The notes under the pieces were generated by a model. It did no database searches. It was given only the letters and a program-made list of their open reading frames with translations, and was not told the DNA's origin. Below are positions 8,677-17,163 of a stretch of DNA of 61,463 nt, piece by piece (position 1 is the first letter of the stretch; the number at the start of each line of letters is the position of its first letter). Origin of the DNA: Tepidibacillus fermentans (GTDB lineage: Bacteria > Bacillota > Bacilli > Tepidibacillales > Tepidibacillaceae); assembly GCF_004342885.1 (NCBI RefSeq), contig NZ_SMAB01000014.1, positions 1 through 61,463 on the forward strand, read 5' to 3'. The position numbers and the translations under genes were made by a program.

Positions 8677-8841
8677 CTAGCTCTTAATACCTAGTGTCCT
8701 TAATTGATGACTATGGTAAAATCTGCTTCTGTCTTCTATAATTTGGGAAGGATTTTTTATTTTGTAGTAAAAAGTACTGCCAGTAGTCATGATTAATAGG
8801 ACTAACACAATAATTGAGACCACTAACTTTAATCGATTCAT
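8677..8841 (-). CDS. small single-pass membrane protein, unrecognised
   Basis: This 54-codon gene starts 8 bases after the stop of the haem-type membrane protein gene and ends 13 bases before the response regulator. AGGTGAAAT precedes its ATG. Residues 5-22 (LKLVVSIIVLVLLIMTTG) form one transmembrane helix or uncleaved signal, followed by a polar tail (KNPSQIIEDRSRFYH...). It has no family I recognise. Its tight spacing makes it a genuine operon member, perhaps an accessory to the kinase or to the preceding membrane protein. Confidence 0.7.
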   Translation of the reverse strand: MNRLKLVVSIIVLVLLIMTTGSTFYYKIKNPSQIIEDRSRFYHSHQLRTLGIKS

Positions 8842-8849
8842 ATTTCACC

Positions 8850-9380
8850 TCACATGACATGAATAATAAGTCCAACAATGAAGAACAAACCTAACATAAA
8901 ATGATAAATACGTACCTTTTTGTGCTTCATCTTTTCCTTTAACTTGTACTCCATTACAACACCAAACAAAGATAACAATATTAAAATTGTCCAAGCAATG
9001 ATACCCGTAATAATTGCAGTCTGCTTATTCGGATAATTCAGGAGATAATAGATCCCATGAGCTGTTGATGAAAAAATGGTAATCCATCCCAAAAGGACAT
9101 GATGTTTATGCAAGAAAGTTGTAAGGTGGCGTAGTACCCCTCGATCATTTAGCTTTTTCTTTTTCATTATTACATAAATTTTTCTTGATACCCAAATTCC
9201 TAAAGCGGATATTCCAAATATTAAACCCATGGCCCCTAATTGATTACTGAGGCCTCTTTCTCTTATACCAAATAAAAATGCAGATTTATTATAATAGAAA
9301 TAAAATATTGGAATCATTGAAATTGACAATACAGCAACTAAGAAACCGAGAACATTTATTGTTCGGTCGATAAATTTCAT
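8850..9380 (-). CDS. membrane protein with cytochrome b / ferric-reductase-like histidine pattern
   Basis: This 176-residue protein has about five predicted TM helices (8-28, 47-67, 92-113, 121-145, 157-175). Histidines fall as in di-haem transmembrane proteins: HKHHVLLGW and AHGIYYLL in the third helix (His94, His108) and YHFMLG and IIHVM in the last (His160, His174), 14 residues apart in each pair. This resembles the ferric reductase-like/b561 type of haem cage, so electron transfer is possible. I infer the class only; no partner reductase is encoded nearby. It sits between the MacB-like permease and the two-component system. Confidence 0.6.
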   Translation of the reverse strand: MKFIDRTINVLGFLVAVLSISMIPIFYFYYNKSAFLFGIRERGLSNQLGAMGLIFGISALGIWVSRKIYVIMKKKKLNDRGVLRHLTTFLHKHHVLLGWITIFSSTAHGIYYLLNYPNKQTAIITGIIAWTILILLSLFGVVMEYKLKEKMKHKKVRIYHFMLGLFFIVGLIIHVM

Positions 9381-9409
9381 ACAGTCTCACCTTCTGTTGT
9401 ATAAAGAAT

Positions 9410-9442
9410 ATTATAAGAACAGCTTGTTTGAATCAAGCTGTT
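9410..9442 (-). promoter_or_regulatory. hairpin and TATAAT between permease and haem-protein genes
   Basis: AACAGCTTG / CAAGCTGTT (9418-9442) is a perfect 9-bp hairpin just past the permease stop. On the minus strand it is followed by TATAAT (9410-9415), which could be the -10 of an internal promoter for the downstream membrane protein and two-component genes. It could equally be a weak terminator or an RNA-processing site. Confidence 0.4.
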
Positions 9443-9450
9443 CCCCCTTT

Positions 9451-10668
9451 TTATTCATAACGTAAAGCATCAATCGGTTTTAATTGAGCCGCTTTCCTTG
9501 CAGGATAAACACCAAAAACGACTCCAACGATCACAGAGGTTAAAAAAGAATAAAGAATTGGACTTAAACTAATCGTTGTCGTTAAACTGGTAAATTTACT
9601 AATGAGTGTTGCTCCACCTATACCGATTAGAATTCCAATGAATCCACCAAATAAACTAAGGGTCATGGATTCAATTAAAAATTGTCTTTGAATATCCCCT
9701 TTTGTGGCTCCGATTGCCTTTCGAATCCCGATTTCTCTTGTACGTTCTGTAACGGAGACAAGCATGATATTCATAATCCCAATTCCACCCACAAGAAGAG
9801 AAATTCCTGCAATTCCAGATAATAAGGCGGTCATAATTGAAGTAATACCTTGTGCTGTATTTAATATCTGTGATTGAGAATTAATTTGGAAATCATCATC
9901 ATCGAGAGGTGAAATATGGTGTTGCTCCCTTAATGCTTGTTGAATATCAAATTGTGCTTGATCCATCATATCAGAAGATTTCGCTGACACATAGATCGTT
10001 CGAATATTGGTTTGACCTGATAACCGATTCATTGCTGTTGTAATCGGTATAATGACACGATCATCATTATTTATGATACCTGAGCTACCTTGACTTGTTA
10101 GAACACCGATAATCGTAAATGGTATTTGATCGATTTGAATGGTTTGACCGATTGGGTCGGTATTCATACTTCCGAATAAATTGGTCACCACTTCAGGACC
10201 AACTACAGCTACGTTTGATTGGCCCGCCACATCAAACTGATTAATAAACCGCCCTTGCTGTACTTTTGTATTCCTTACTTCCGAATATTTTTCCGTAGTG
10301 CCTTCAATGCTTGTCGTATAACTTTGATCACGCCATACGACTTGAGACTGTTTATTAACCGTTGGAGCAACAGCAGCAATCGATTCTTTTTTTGCGATAG
10401 CATCTGCATCATTTAGGCTTAGGGTGTTTAATGAACCTGCACCAAAATTTACGCTACCTTGTTTTGCTTGACCTGAGGAAACAATAAGTAAATTACTACC
10501 TAGACCATTAATCTGGGAGGTTATGCTTGATGATGCCCCTTGACCGATGGATACCATTGCAATCACAGCAGATACTCCAATTACAATACCAAGCATTGTA
10601 AGAAATGAACGTAATTTATTTGCTCGAATACTTCGTAGGGAGACTTTCATACTCTCTATAAAACTCAT
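9451..10668 (-). CDS. MacB/FtsX-type ABC transporter permease
   Basis: This 405-residue permease has an N-terminal TM helix (about 20-45, FLTMLGIVIGVSAVIAMVS), a large extracytoplasmic MacB core domain, and three C-terminal TM helices of the FtsX family with the ERTREIGIRKAIGAT signature. It resembles B. subtilis YknZ. Such permeases work with a MacA-type fusion protein to drive export by mechanotransmission rather than by a membrane channel. It overlaps the ATPase gene by four bases. Confidence 0.88.
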   Translation of the reverse strand: MSFIESMKVSLRSIRANKLRSFLTMLGIVIGVSAVIAMVSIGQGASSSITSQINGLGSNLLIVSSGQAKQGSVNFGAGSLNTLSLNDADAIAKKESIAAVAPTVNKQSQVVWRDQSYTTSIEGTTEKYSEVRNTKVQQGRFINQFDVAGQSNVAVVGPEVVTNLFGSMNTDPIGQTIQIDQIPFTIIGVLTSQGSSGIINNDDRVIIPITTAMNRLSGQTNIRTIYVSAKSSDMMDQAQFDIQQALREQHHISPLDDDDFQINSQSQILNTAQGITSIMTALLSGIAGISLLVGGIGIMNIMLVSVTERTREIGIRKAIGATKGDIQRQFLIESMTLSLFGGFIGILIGIGGATLISKFTSLTTTISLSPILYSFLTSVIVGVVFGVYPARKAAQLKPIDALRYE

Positions 10669-11387
10669 TTTACCACATCCTTACGCTTAGCCATTCGCCG
10701 ATTCAACACGATCTCATTGGAGATAACTTGGCCATCACGAAATCGAATGATGCGTTTGGCATACTCCGCAATTTCTTGTTCATGAGTGACTAAAATGACG
10801 GTTTTCCCCTTATCATTTAACTCTTGAAAAATTCCCATAATTTCCGCACTGGTTTGGGTATCTAACGCACCTGTAGGTTCATCAGCTAAAAGGATAACAG
10901 GATCATTGACAATGGCCCTAGCAATAGCTACCCGTTGTTGTTGCCCACCTGAAAGCTCATTTGGTTTATTTAGAAGTCGATCTCCCATACCCATACTTTT
11001 AAGTGCAGTAACAGCTCTTCTTCGTCTATCTTTTGCGGAAATACCTGCATAAAGAAGTGGAAGCTCAACATTCTCTACTGCAGATGTTCTTGGGAGTAAA
11101 TTATAGTTTTGAAAAACAAAACCGATTTTGCGATTTCGAATGAATGATAATTCATCATCATGCGCATTTAATATCGGGTAACCATCCAAATAGTATTTTC
11201 CTGAAGTAGGGTGATCAAGGCAACCAATGATATTCATCATGGTTGATTTACCAGATCCTGAAGGCCCCATAATGGCGACAAAATCTCCTTCTTTGATCTC
11301 CATGCTTACTTCACGAAGCGCTTGTATTTCCTGATTTCCTATTTGATAAACTTTTTTCAAATTTTCAATTCTGATTACGGTTTTCAT
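10665..11387 (-). CDS. ABC transporter ATPase, MacB/LolD/YknY type
   Basis: This 240-residue ATPase carries Walker A GPSGSGKS (41-48), the Q-loop in FQNYNLL, the signature LSGGQQQR (145-152) and Walker [13 protein letters not shown] with Asp169-Glu170. The ending and spacing match the YknY/LolD branch that powers FtsX-type permeases. It overlaps its permease by four bases and the fusion-protein gene by one, so all three are translationally coupled. Confidence 0.92.
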   Translation of the reverse strand: MKTVIRIENLKKVYQIGNQEIQALREVSMEIKEGDFVAIMGPSGSGKSTMMNIIGCLDHPTSGKYYLDGYPILNAHDDELSFIRNRKIGFVFQNYNLLPRTSAVENVELPLLYAGISAKDRRRRAVTALKSMGMGDRLLNKPNELSGGQQQRVAIARAIVNDPVILLADEPTGALDTQTSAEIMGIFQELNDKGKTVILVTHEQEIAEYAKRIIRFRDGQVISNEIVLNRRMAKRKDVVK

Positions 11388-12835
11388 TAGCGATCACCTC
11401 TTAGGGGATTGCGATTATCTCCTGTTCCAGGTAACCGGAATTGATTAGATCTTTGATTGTTCGTCGATGAAGGAAGTTGGAAGGTCAATACGACTTGATC
11501 TCCTTCTTTTAGTCCAGATAGAATCTCTACTTTATCTGTACTGTAATAGCCAATCGTTACTTCTTGGAATCGAGATTGACCATTTGTAGTTTGTACCATT
11601 ACACCCATCTTACCATTTTGTTCCTTTAGTGCGGCTGCAGGTACAAACAGTGTATTAGTATGAGTTCCCACTGTTATAGTTGTATTTACTGTCATGCCTG
11701 GCATTAATAACTGTTCTTTATTATCCACAGAAAGCTTTACACTGTATGTTGTAACTCCTGATTGTGTTGTTGCTTCAGGAGAGATTGCGGTAACTTTGCC
11801 TGTAAACTTTTTTCCTTCAAAAGAAGTCGTGGTAAATGTAGCGTTCATACCTATTTTCACTTTTCCAATGTCGTTTTGACTTACTTGCGATATAACTTCA
11901 AGTTCGCCAGAATTTGAATTATCCATGACAATAAATCCTGAACTCTTTGACGAACCAGAAGATGTTGAATTGCTTAAGGAAGAGTTACCTGTTGATCCAT
12001 TATTCGATCCACCACCACTAGATGGAATCTCCCCCACTTCGCCGTTTACCTCAACGATTACCCCATCCATTGGTGCTTTTAACGTCGCATTTGCTAAGTC
12101 GATTTGTGCTTGTTGTAATTGATAATATGCTTGGTCTACGCTCGCTTGTGCACTTTGTAGTTCTGATGACTTTGGCGGAGATTTTAATTGATTCAACTGA
12201 GCAACTTCTAGATTATAGTTTGCTTGTGCTTGATCGACATTGTTCTTTGCTTGTTCGAGTTGAAGTTGATCAATTTTCCCTTCACTATATAATTTTTTCT
12301 GCTCCTCATAATTACTTTTCGCAATATCAAGGGATAATTTTGCCTTATTCACACTCTGTTGTTTAACAGCAATTTCTTCTGCTGAGGCTCCTTTTTTCAT
12401 TTCTTCCAAACGCGCTTTTGCAGCAGATAGATTCGCTTGAGCGGTTTTAACTTGTGTACTTAATGAAGAAGAATCAACAGTTGCTAATACTTGCCCAGCT
12501 TTTACTTGATCTCCAACTTTTACATTCACCGCTGTAATTTTACCGCTACCGTTTGGAAAGTTTAAAACGACTCTTTTTGTCGCTTGAACAGTTCCTGTTG
12601 CTGATATTGTTTCAGTCACATCTCCTTTTTGAACAGGTATCAATCTTACCGCCTGATTGGTTGGTTTTGGTGCCGATAATCTCTGATATCCATACACTCC
12701 TCCGGCAAATACCGCTATGAGAACAAATGTAATAATAACGATTTTCTTTTGCCTCTTCTTTCTAAAATTAATAAGGTCATCGGATTCACCATTTTCTATT
12801 TCTTGCTTATTTTTAGAAAATAATTGCTTAAGCAT
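11387..12835 (-). CDS. MacA/YknX-like membrane fusion protein
   Basis: This is an efflux periplasmic-adaptor-type protein of about 482 residues. A cytoplasmic N-tail and a TM helix (about 30-50) come first, then a biotinyl-lipoyl half-motif (GKITAVNVKVGDQVKAGQVLA), a long coiled coil (KTAQANLSAAKARLEEM... to QAQIDLANATLKAPMDG), a Gly/Ser/Asn-rich insert, and a beta-barrel domain. I start at the ATG of MLKQLFSKNK because AAAGGAG sits ten bases upstream; the longer TTG start would swallow that site. It is the first gene of the efflux operon. Confidence 0.88.
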   Translation of the reverse strand: MLKQLFSKNKQEIENGESDDLINFRKKRQKKIVIITFVLIAVFAGGVYGYQRLSAPKPTNQAVRLIPVQKGDVTETISATGTVQATKRVVLNFPNGSGKITAVNVKVGDQVKAGQVLATVDSSSLSTQVKTAQANLSAAKARLEEMKKGASAEEIAVKQQSVNKAKLSLDIAKSNYEEQKKLYSEGKIDQLQLEQAKNNVDQAQANYNLEVAQLNQLKSPPKSSELQSAQASVDQAYYQLQQAQIDLANATLKAPMDGVIVEVNGEVGEIPSSGGGSNNGSTGNSSLSNSTSSGSSKSSGFIVMDNSNSGELEVISQVSQNDIGKVKIGMNATFTTTSFEGKKFTGKVTAISPEATTQSGVTTYSVKLSVDNKEQLLMPGMTVNTTITVGTHTNTLFVPAAALKEQNGKMGVMVQTTNGQSRFQEVTIGYYSTDKVEILSGLKEGDQVVLTFQLPSSTNNQRSNQFRLPGTGDNRNPLRGDR

Positions 12836-12873
12836 ATAATATTGACTCCTTTCCAAATGTTTTACACTCGTCT

Positions 12874-12907
12874 ATCATAGACAGGAATTATGTCAGGAAA
12901 ATGTCAA
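12874..12907 (-). promoter_or_regulatory. efflux operon promoter with direct repeats
   Basis: On the minus strand TGACAT occurs twice, eleven bases apart (12901-12906 and 12890-12895), one helical turn, followed by TATGAT (12874-12879) as the -10. No -35 is correctly spaced. This is the arrangement of an activator-dependent promoter, and the best candidate activator is the OmpR-type regulator encoded in this operon. Confidence 0.5.
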
Positions 12908-12926
12908 AACAAATGAGAAAAAAGAC

Positions 12927-12956
12927 ATAAAAAAAGACATCATTTTTCGATGTCTT
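12927..12956 (-). terminator. intrinsic terminator of pdaA
   Basis: AAGACATC / GATGTCTT with a seven-base loop, followed on the minus strand by a T-run. It insulates pdaA from the efflux operon promoter. Confidence 0.8.
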
Positions 12957-13084
12957 AATTCGCATTCCCATTAATTCAACCATAAGTACATCTTGCTTTC
13001 AAAGAAGTTTGTATTTAAAATGTGATTCCGATTTATATAGTGTTCTATATATTTTTCAGTTTTATGAGGGAAAAATATCGAATC

Positions 13085-13870
13085 TTAATTATAATTCTTT
13101 ACTTTCAACTGATCTAACCCTTTAAATTCATATCCTTGCTTCCTTGCATCATCAATAATTTTTCTTAAAGCCTCTGCATTGTCTTTGGATACAGAATGGA
13201 GTAAGATTACTGCGCCTGGATGAAGTTGACTCATCACTTTGTCATAGGCATACTTCCAACCTTTTTGATCGTTTGTGTCCCAATCTTTATAAGCAATCGA
13301 CCAAAACACATTGGTATACCCAAGCTCACGACTCACAGCCAACATCTTCTCGCTAAAGATCCCTCGTGGTGGTCGCATGAATTTCATTTCTTTTTGGTCC
13401 GTGACCAAAGAAACTTCCTTTTTTACTTTATCTAGTTCTTCTTTGATCTTTTGAGCCGATATCCGGGTCATATCGGGATGACTCCAAGAATGGTTACCGA
13501 TAATATGTCCTTCAGCAACCATTCGCTTTAACAGTTCAGGCTCACTTTTTGCATAATGTCCTGTTACAAAAAAGGTAGCTGGCACTCTTTTCTCCTTCAA
13601 AATATCAAGTACCTGGATCGTGTATCCATTTTCATAACCATTATCAAAAGTGAGATAAAGCTCTTTTTTGTTCGTATCACCAAGAAAAATCGCCCCGTTT
13701 TTCTTTACAATTTCTAGAAAACCCTCTTGTGCAATCGATGCAAGCTTTCCTTCTTTACTCTTCTTGAAGCCAAAGTGATAAGCTTTTGTATCAAGACCTT
13801 GTACTAAATGAGTAGAAAGCAAAGAAATGACAAATGCAAAAGAAACGGTTAGTATAGCAAAACGTTTCAA
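13085..13870 (-). CDS. pdaA: PdaA-type muramoyl deacetylase (spore cortex)
   Basis: This is a secreted polysaccharide deacetylase of about 261 residues. An N-terminal signal sequence (KRFAILTVSFAFVISLL) is followed by the NodB domain. The variant catalytic motif YLTFDNGYENGY is typical of PdaA enzymes, which act on muramic acid during delta-lactam formation in spore cortex. GNHSWSHPDM supplies metal-binding histidines and FMRPPRG the arginine motif. I propose the TTG start at 13868-13870 because GGAGTG precedes it; the ATG at 13891 has no ribosome binding site. Its presence implies sporulation. Confidence 0.87.
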   Translation of the reverse strand: MKRFAILTVSFAFVISLLSTHLVQGLDTKAYHFGFKKSKEGKLASIAQEGFLEIVKKNGAIFLGDTNKKELYLTFDNGYENGYTIQVLDILKEKRVPATFFVTGHYAKSEPELLKRMVAEGHIIGNHSWSHPDMTRISAQKIKEELDKVKKEVSLVTDQKEMKFMRPPRGIFSEKMLAVSRELGYTNVFWSIAYKDWDTNDQKGWKYAYDKVMSQLHPGAVILLHSVSKDNAEALRKIIDDARKQGYEFKGLDQLKVKNYN

Positions 13871-14082
13871 GGTTATCACTCCATAATTCATGATGTTATT
13901 TTACTAAGCTCAGAAATAATATTTCTCCATAAATTGAAGTTCATCCGTAAATAGACCTACCTTTTATTTCCATTTGAATTGTTCAAGAAATTGCATTGCT
14001 ACATTCATTATTGGAAAGCATATCAGAATGTTTACAGGAGGATTATGATGGTTAATAATAATCCAACACAAGGGATGGACAT

Positions 14083-14340
14083 AAGATTACGTTAAATGAT
14101 GTTGTCATTGTCTCCCATTTTCCTTTCTAAGCGATAAGGAGTATATTATTCTCAAGAATGTATGCCAATACAAAGAAAGTTTGAAATCATTAAAAAAGGC
14201 TGGAGGATTTAGCATTAGATGAGGATGCAGTCGTTACTGTAAATGAAAAAAAAAAGCGGGTGCATATCGAAATAAACAAGGTGAAATCCATCTCTTTGAT
14301 ACTACTTGTAAGCATATGGGGTGTGATTTTACAGGTGTAT
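14083..14340 (+). pseudogene. remnant of FAD-dependent oxidoreductase with C-terminal Rieske domain (YhfW-like)
   Basis: Two blocks of a YhfW-like protein survive in different frames. NDVVIVSHFPF then a stop and LFSRMYAN lie near 14094-14170, matching the end of the FAD domain. GAYRNKQGEIHLFDTTCKHMGC near 14256-14325 includes the first Cys-x-His pair of a Rieske [2Fe-2S] centre. The second Cys-His pair and most of the FAD domain are missing. A ten-base poly-A run lies between the blocks. Confidence 0.72.
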
Positions 14341-14457
14341 CATCACTCATACGATCCCTCACTTCTTCTATTTTATTTACTTCTAATTCAACTTCCACGA
14401 AAAATAACCTTATTTTAATTATAATGTAAAAAGGATAAAAAAATGAGGAAATTTTCC

Positions 14458-14494
14458 AATAAAAAAGAAATAAACCTTCTAGTGTAGAAGGTTT
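14458..14494 (-). terminator. terminator of the 49-aa gene
   Basis: AAACCTTCT (14472-14480) and AGAAGGTTT (14486-14494) form a perfect 9-bp stem. On the minus strand it is followed by ATTTCTTTTTTATT. Confidence 0.75.
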
Positions 14495-14533
14495 TAGTTG
14501 TGAACCATATATTCGAAATAATATATATATAAT

Positions 14534-14683
14534 CTACTTAGAGAAAAATAAAATTGCCTCTTCCTCTTTTACCGCTAGATAATCATCTAAGCTAATTTCT
14601 TTTCCATTGAACTTGACAACATACTCCTTCATAAAGTTGATTTCTTCCCTCTGGCTTAATTGTTCTAAAACCTCAGTACTCAT
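14534..14683 (-). CDS. small acidic hypothetical protein (49 aa)
   Basis: This 49-codon gene has its own full signals: AGAGGGTGATC upstream of the ATG, a TATAAT promoter at 14718-14723 and a terminator 40 bases past the stop. The product (MSTEVLEQLSQREEINFMKEYV... ending EEEAILFFSK) is acidic and probably helical, with no TM segment or cysteine. I do not recognise a family. A palindrome over the -35 region suggests that it is regulated. Confidence 0.6.
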   Translation of the reverse strand: MSTEVLEQLSQREEINFMKEYVVKFNGKEISLDDYLAVKEEEAILFFSK

Positions 14684-14717
14684 TATTGATCACCCTCTTA
14701 TTTTTTTTGTCATCATC

Positions 14718-14755
14718 ATTATACAACATTTTTCAATCAATGATTGTGAAAAATG
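14718..14755 (-). promoter_or_regulatory. promoter with overlapping palindrome
   Basis: TATAAT (14718-14723, minus strand) is the -10 for the 49-aa gene. CATTTTTCA and TGAAAAATG are inverted around 11 bases (14727-14755), covering the -35 region where no consensus hexamer is present. This looks like an operator. Confidence 0.5.
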
Positions 14756-15012
14756 CAACAAAATATTGAACGGAATTAAAGTTCTAATTTTTTGAAAAAT
14801 GAATTCGTTTTCTTTAATATATATTTATCTTATCGATATTTTCAAAATATAAAGATAAATTAAAATATTTAGTTGTATCTTAATACTTGTGATTTTGTTC
14901 ACAATAATGTGGTTGATGTAGTGCCACAATGGTATAAAAAAACATTGGTTATCACGTTATAAAAATGGAATAAAATTCCTGCTGCAAATATTTGACCCAA
15001 ACTTAAGGAAAG

Positions 15013-15042
15013 GTCGTTTTGGCAAGCATGCCAAACTTCGAC
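15013..15042 (-). terminator. hairpin downstream of speD
   Basis: TTTGGCA / TGCCAAA with a four-base loop, extended by GTCG / CGAC across a small internal loop. It is 25 bases past the speD stop. The following minus-strand sequence (CTTTCC) is only moderately T-rich, so it is a weak terminator or RNA-end stabiliser. Confidence 0.45.
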
Positions 15043-15066
15043 TATAATTGCCAACAGTTGATGTTG

Positions 15067-15891
15067 CTACAATTTTGGAATGTTTCTCCCATAAAAGATC
15101 TCTAGCATTTCTTTTTTGATTCTCTGTTTTATTTTCTTTCGATCTCTAGGTGCTAAATCTTTCTTTTCTGTCCCATAAAGATAGCGGTCTAAATCAAATT
15201 CTTTCAAGATCATTTTAGTATGAAAGATATTCTCTTGATAAACATTCACGTCAATCATTTGATACAGTTCTTTCGTCTTGCTAGTCATAAAGTTTTGAAT
15301 CGAATTAATCTTGTGATCCAAGAAATACTTTCTACCAGTCACATCACGGGTAAAACCGCGAACCCGGTAATCAATCATGGCGATATCGGGTTCAAAGCTC
15401 GTAATTAAATAATTCAGAGCTTTCAATGGAGAAATTTCACCACAAGTTGAAACATCAATATCTGCCCGAAATGTACTAATCCCCTTATCAGGATGATTTT
15501 CAGGATACGTATGAACAGTAATATGACTCTTATCAAGGTGACCAACAACCGCTTCTGAAGACGGGCCAGGTGATTCATTATTCGTAATTTTCATTTCATC
15601 CGACGTTGTTAAAACTTCGTGTTCTGCGACGAGCATGGTAACACTAGCACCCTGAGGGTCGTAATCCTGATTCGCGATGTTTAAAATATTCGCTCCAATA
15701 ATATTGGAAACATCTGTTAATATCTTAACTAGGCGATCTGCATTATATTCTTCATCAATATATTCAATATACTCTTGGTTTTTTTCCTGATTCAGAGCAT
15801 AGGCGATATCAAAAAAATTAAAACTTAATGTCTTCGTCAGATTATTAAAACCATATAGTTTTAATTTCTTATTTATAGGTTTGATCTCCAT
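15067..15891 (-). CDS. speD: S-adenosylmethionine decarboxylase, E. coli-type (class 1A)
   Basis: This is an AdoMet decarboxylase of about 274 residues, supplying aminopropyl groups for spermidine synthesis. It belongs to the long SpeD class of E. coli, not the 120-residue SpeH type of B. subtilis. The self-cleavage and pyruvoyl-forming Ser122 sits in [14 protein letters not shown], and [13 protein letters not shown] follows as in the family. The start is the ATG with AAAGGAGACAACT upstream; a longer in-frame start would include that site. No spermidine synthase gene lies nearby. Confidence 0.92.
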   Translation of the reverse strand: MEIKPINKKLKLYGFNNLTKTLSFNFFDIAYALNQEKNQEYIEYIDEEYNADRLVKILTDVSNIIGANILNIANQDYDPQGASVTMLVAEHEVLTTSDEMKITNNESPGPSSEAVVGHLDKSHITVHTYPENHPDKGISTFRADIDVSTCGEISPLKALNYLITSFEPDIAMIDYRVRGFTRDVTGRKYFLDHKINSIQNFMTSKTKELYQMIDVNVYQENIFHTKMILKEFDLDRYLYGTEKKDLAPRDRKKIKQRIKKEMLEIFYGRNIPKL

Positions 15892-16008
15892 AGTTGTCTC
15901 CTTTGTGATCAAAATAACAGAAGTCGTTTTCTAACCTATATTATTATGTTCTTCAAGTGTTAAATATACCTTTTCAAGATGTAGATTCTCTCTAAAAGAG
16001 ATTTTAAA

Positions 16009-16894
16009 TTAAAAAATAATTATTTTTTGATTTTTGATTTTTTTCTTCTCTAATTTTACTTCATATTTTTCTAATAAAAACATAAGAACCGCTGTGACTA
16101 CTGCTACCAAACCTGTTATGATCCACCCTGATTTAATTGATGAATAAGAGAGAATTTGACCCATTACAATCGGGTCAAGTGATTGACCAGTACCAATAAT
16201 AATTGAAATAATTAAACCTATTCTACCTCGATGGGATGCAGGAGTATGATTAACAATATAGGGTGTTGCACTAATCGATAAGATAATTTCGCCTAAAGTA
16301 AAACTTCATATACGACCTTACGAATATTTTTTATCTTTTCCGTTACCTTTGTTAAAATCGGAGTAAAGCGGTCAATGCATCCCCGATAAAGACCAGAGGG
16401 AAATGATTTTTATAAAACATGCCGCCGATGACAGGACCAATTGCAAACCCAATATTCCATCCCATGTACGATAACGAATAAGCTGCGTTTCGGTTTTCAG
16501 GTGTAGTAACATCCGCAAATCGTATGCTGGGCCTGCTATCACCATAAACATTGCTGCTAGGGCCAAAACACAGATCATTGTGATTGATGGTTCCATAAAA
16601 CCAATTGCGATATACATAAAAGCAGATAATGTATCAAAAATAATTATTACTTTTTTCTACCAATGGTATCAGCTAGCTTCAATCCTAACATCGAAGCGGG
16701 AAATTAATAATAATCCAGCTTTACTTATATATATCCAGCTACATCCCTAGATAATCCGATCGCATCTGTCAATATAATCATTAGAAATGGCATGACAAAA
16801 CTGCCCATCGTATTAATGATTTTGGCAATAAAAAGAACATAAACTTCTTAGGAAGTCCTTGATACGGTGTTAGTAATTTTTTTAATTGATTCAC
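16009..16894 (-). pseudogene. MFS drug-efflux transporter, multiply frameshifted
   Basis: Reading from a GTG at 16894 with AAGGAG upstream, all parts of a roughly 400-residue MFS transporter can be followed, but in shifting frames: NQLKKLLTPYQGLPKK, then MPFLMIILTDAIGLSRDVAGYI, MYIAIGFMEPSITM...AMFMVIAGPAYD, a central part near 16400, and SISATPYIVNHTPASHRGR to a lysine-rich end. At least four frameshifts or stops and a mid-gene deletion are present. The upstream attenuator (16924-17193) is intact, which suggests that decay is recent. Confidence 0.82.
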
Positions 16895-16923
16895 GATGGA
16901 GTTCACTCCTTCTTTTTCAACAA

Positions 16924-16979
16924 AAAAGTCATGGTGTTGTGTATGCAAATGAAAAAGCATAGAACTCCATGACTTTCAT
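16924..16979 (-). terminator. attenuator terminator 2 before the MFS pseudogene
   Basis: AAAGTCATGG pairs with CCATGACTTT across a long loop that itself contains TATGC / GCATA, followed by six Ts (minus strand) and then the MFS ribosome binding site. It lies in the leader, not after a gene. Confidence 0.7.
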
Positions 16980-16993
16980 CATCAATCGTTTAT

Positions 16994-17031
16994 ATAAAAA
17001 AAGTCACAGATCGTTTGACCTGTAACTTTTT
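16994..17031 (-). terminator. attenuator terminator 1 after the leader peptide
   Basis: AAAGTTACAG and CTGTGACTTT form a 10-bp stem with one G-U pair, followed by a run of Ts (minus strand). It starts 22 bases after the leader peptide stop. Confidence 0.75.
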
Positions 17032-17052
17032 ATACAAGAGTAATGTCTTATT

Positions 17053-17127
17053 TTAGATTACTTCGAACGGCAGGTCGTTATTAAGGTTATTTACTTTACA
17101 TGAGTCATTTATTTGAAAGTGTTTCAT
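17053..17127 (-). CDS. 24-aa regulatory leader peptide
   Basis: A 24-codon ORF (MKHFQINDSCK...LPFEVI) has one of the best ribosome binding sites in the window, AAGGAGG nine bases before its ATG, and a consensus-like promoter. It is followed by two tandem terminators and then an MFS efflux gene. This is the architecture of antibiotic-inducible attenuation, where a drug-stalled ribosome in a short ORF changes RNA folding. The peptide does not match a leader that I know. Confidence 0.65.
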   Translation of the reverse strand: MKHFQINDSCKVNNLNNDLPFEVI

Positions 17128-17139
17128 GGATAACGACCT
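17072..17139 (-). promoter_or_regulatory. long-range stem masking the leader-peptide ribosome binding site
   Basis: AGGTCGTTAT at the ribosome binding site (17130-17139, minus strand) is perfectly complementary to ATAACGACCT inside the leader ORF (17072-17081). A ribosome on codons 14-19 would open this stem, giving a switch between alternative folds. Confidence 0.55.
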
Positions 17140-17163
17140 CCTTCTAAATTCATGTGCTAGTAA

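Noticed and set aside
16372-16617. 81-codon minus-strand ORF as a separate gene
   Set aside because: It is one in-frame piece of the frameshifted MFS pseudogene, changing frame after GPAYD.
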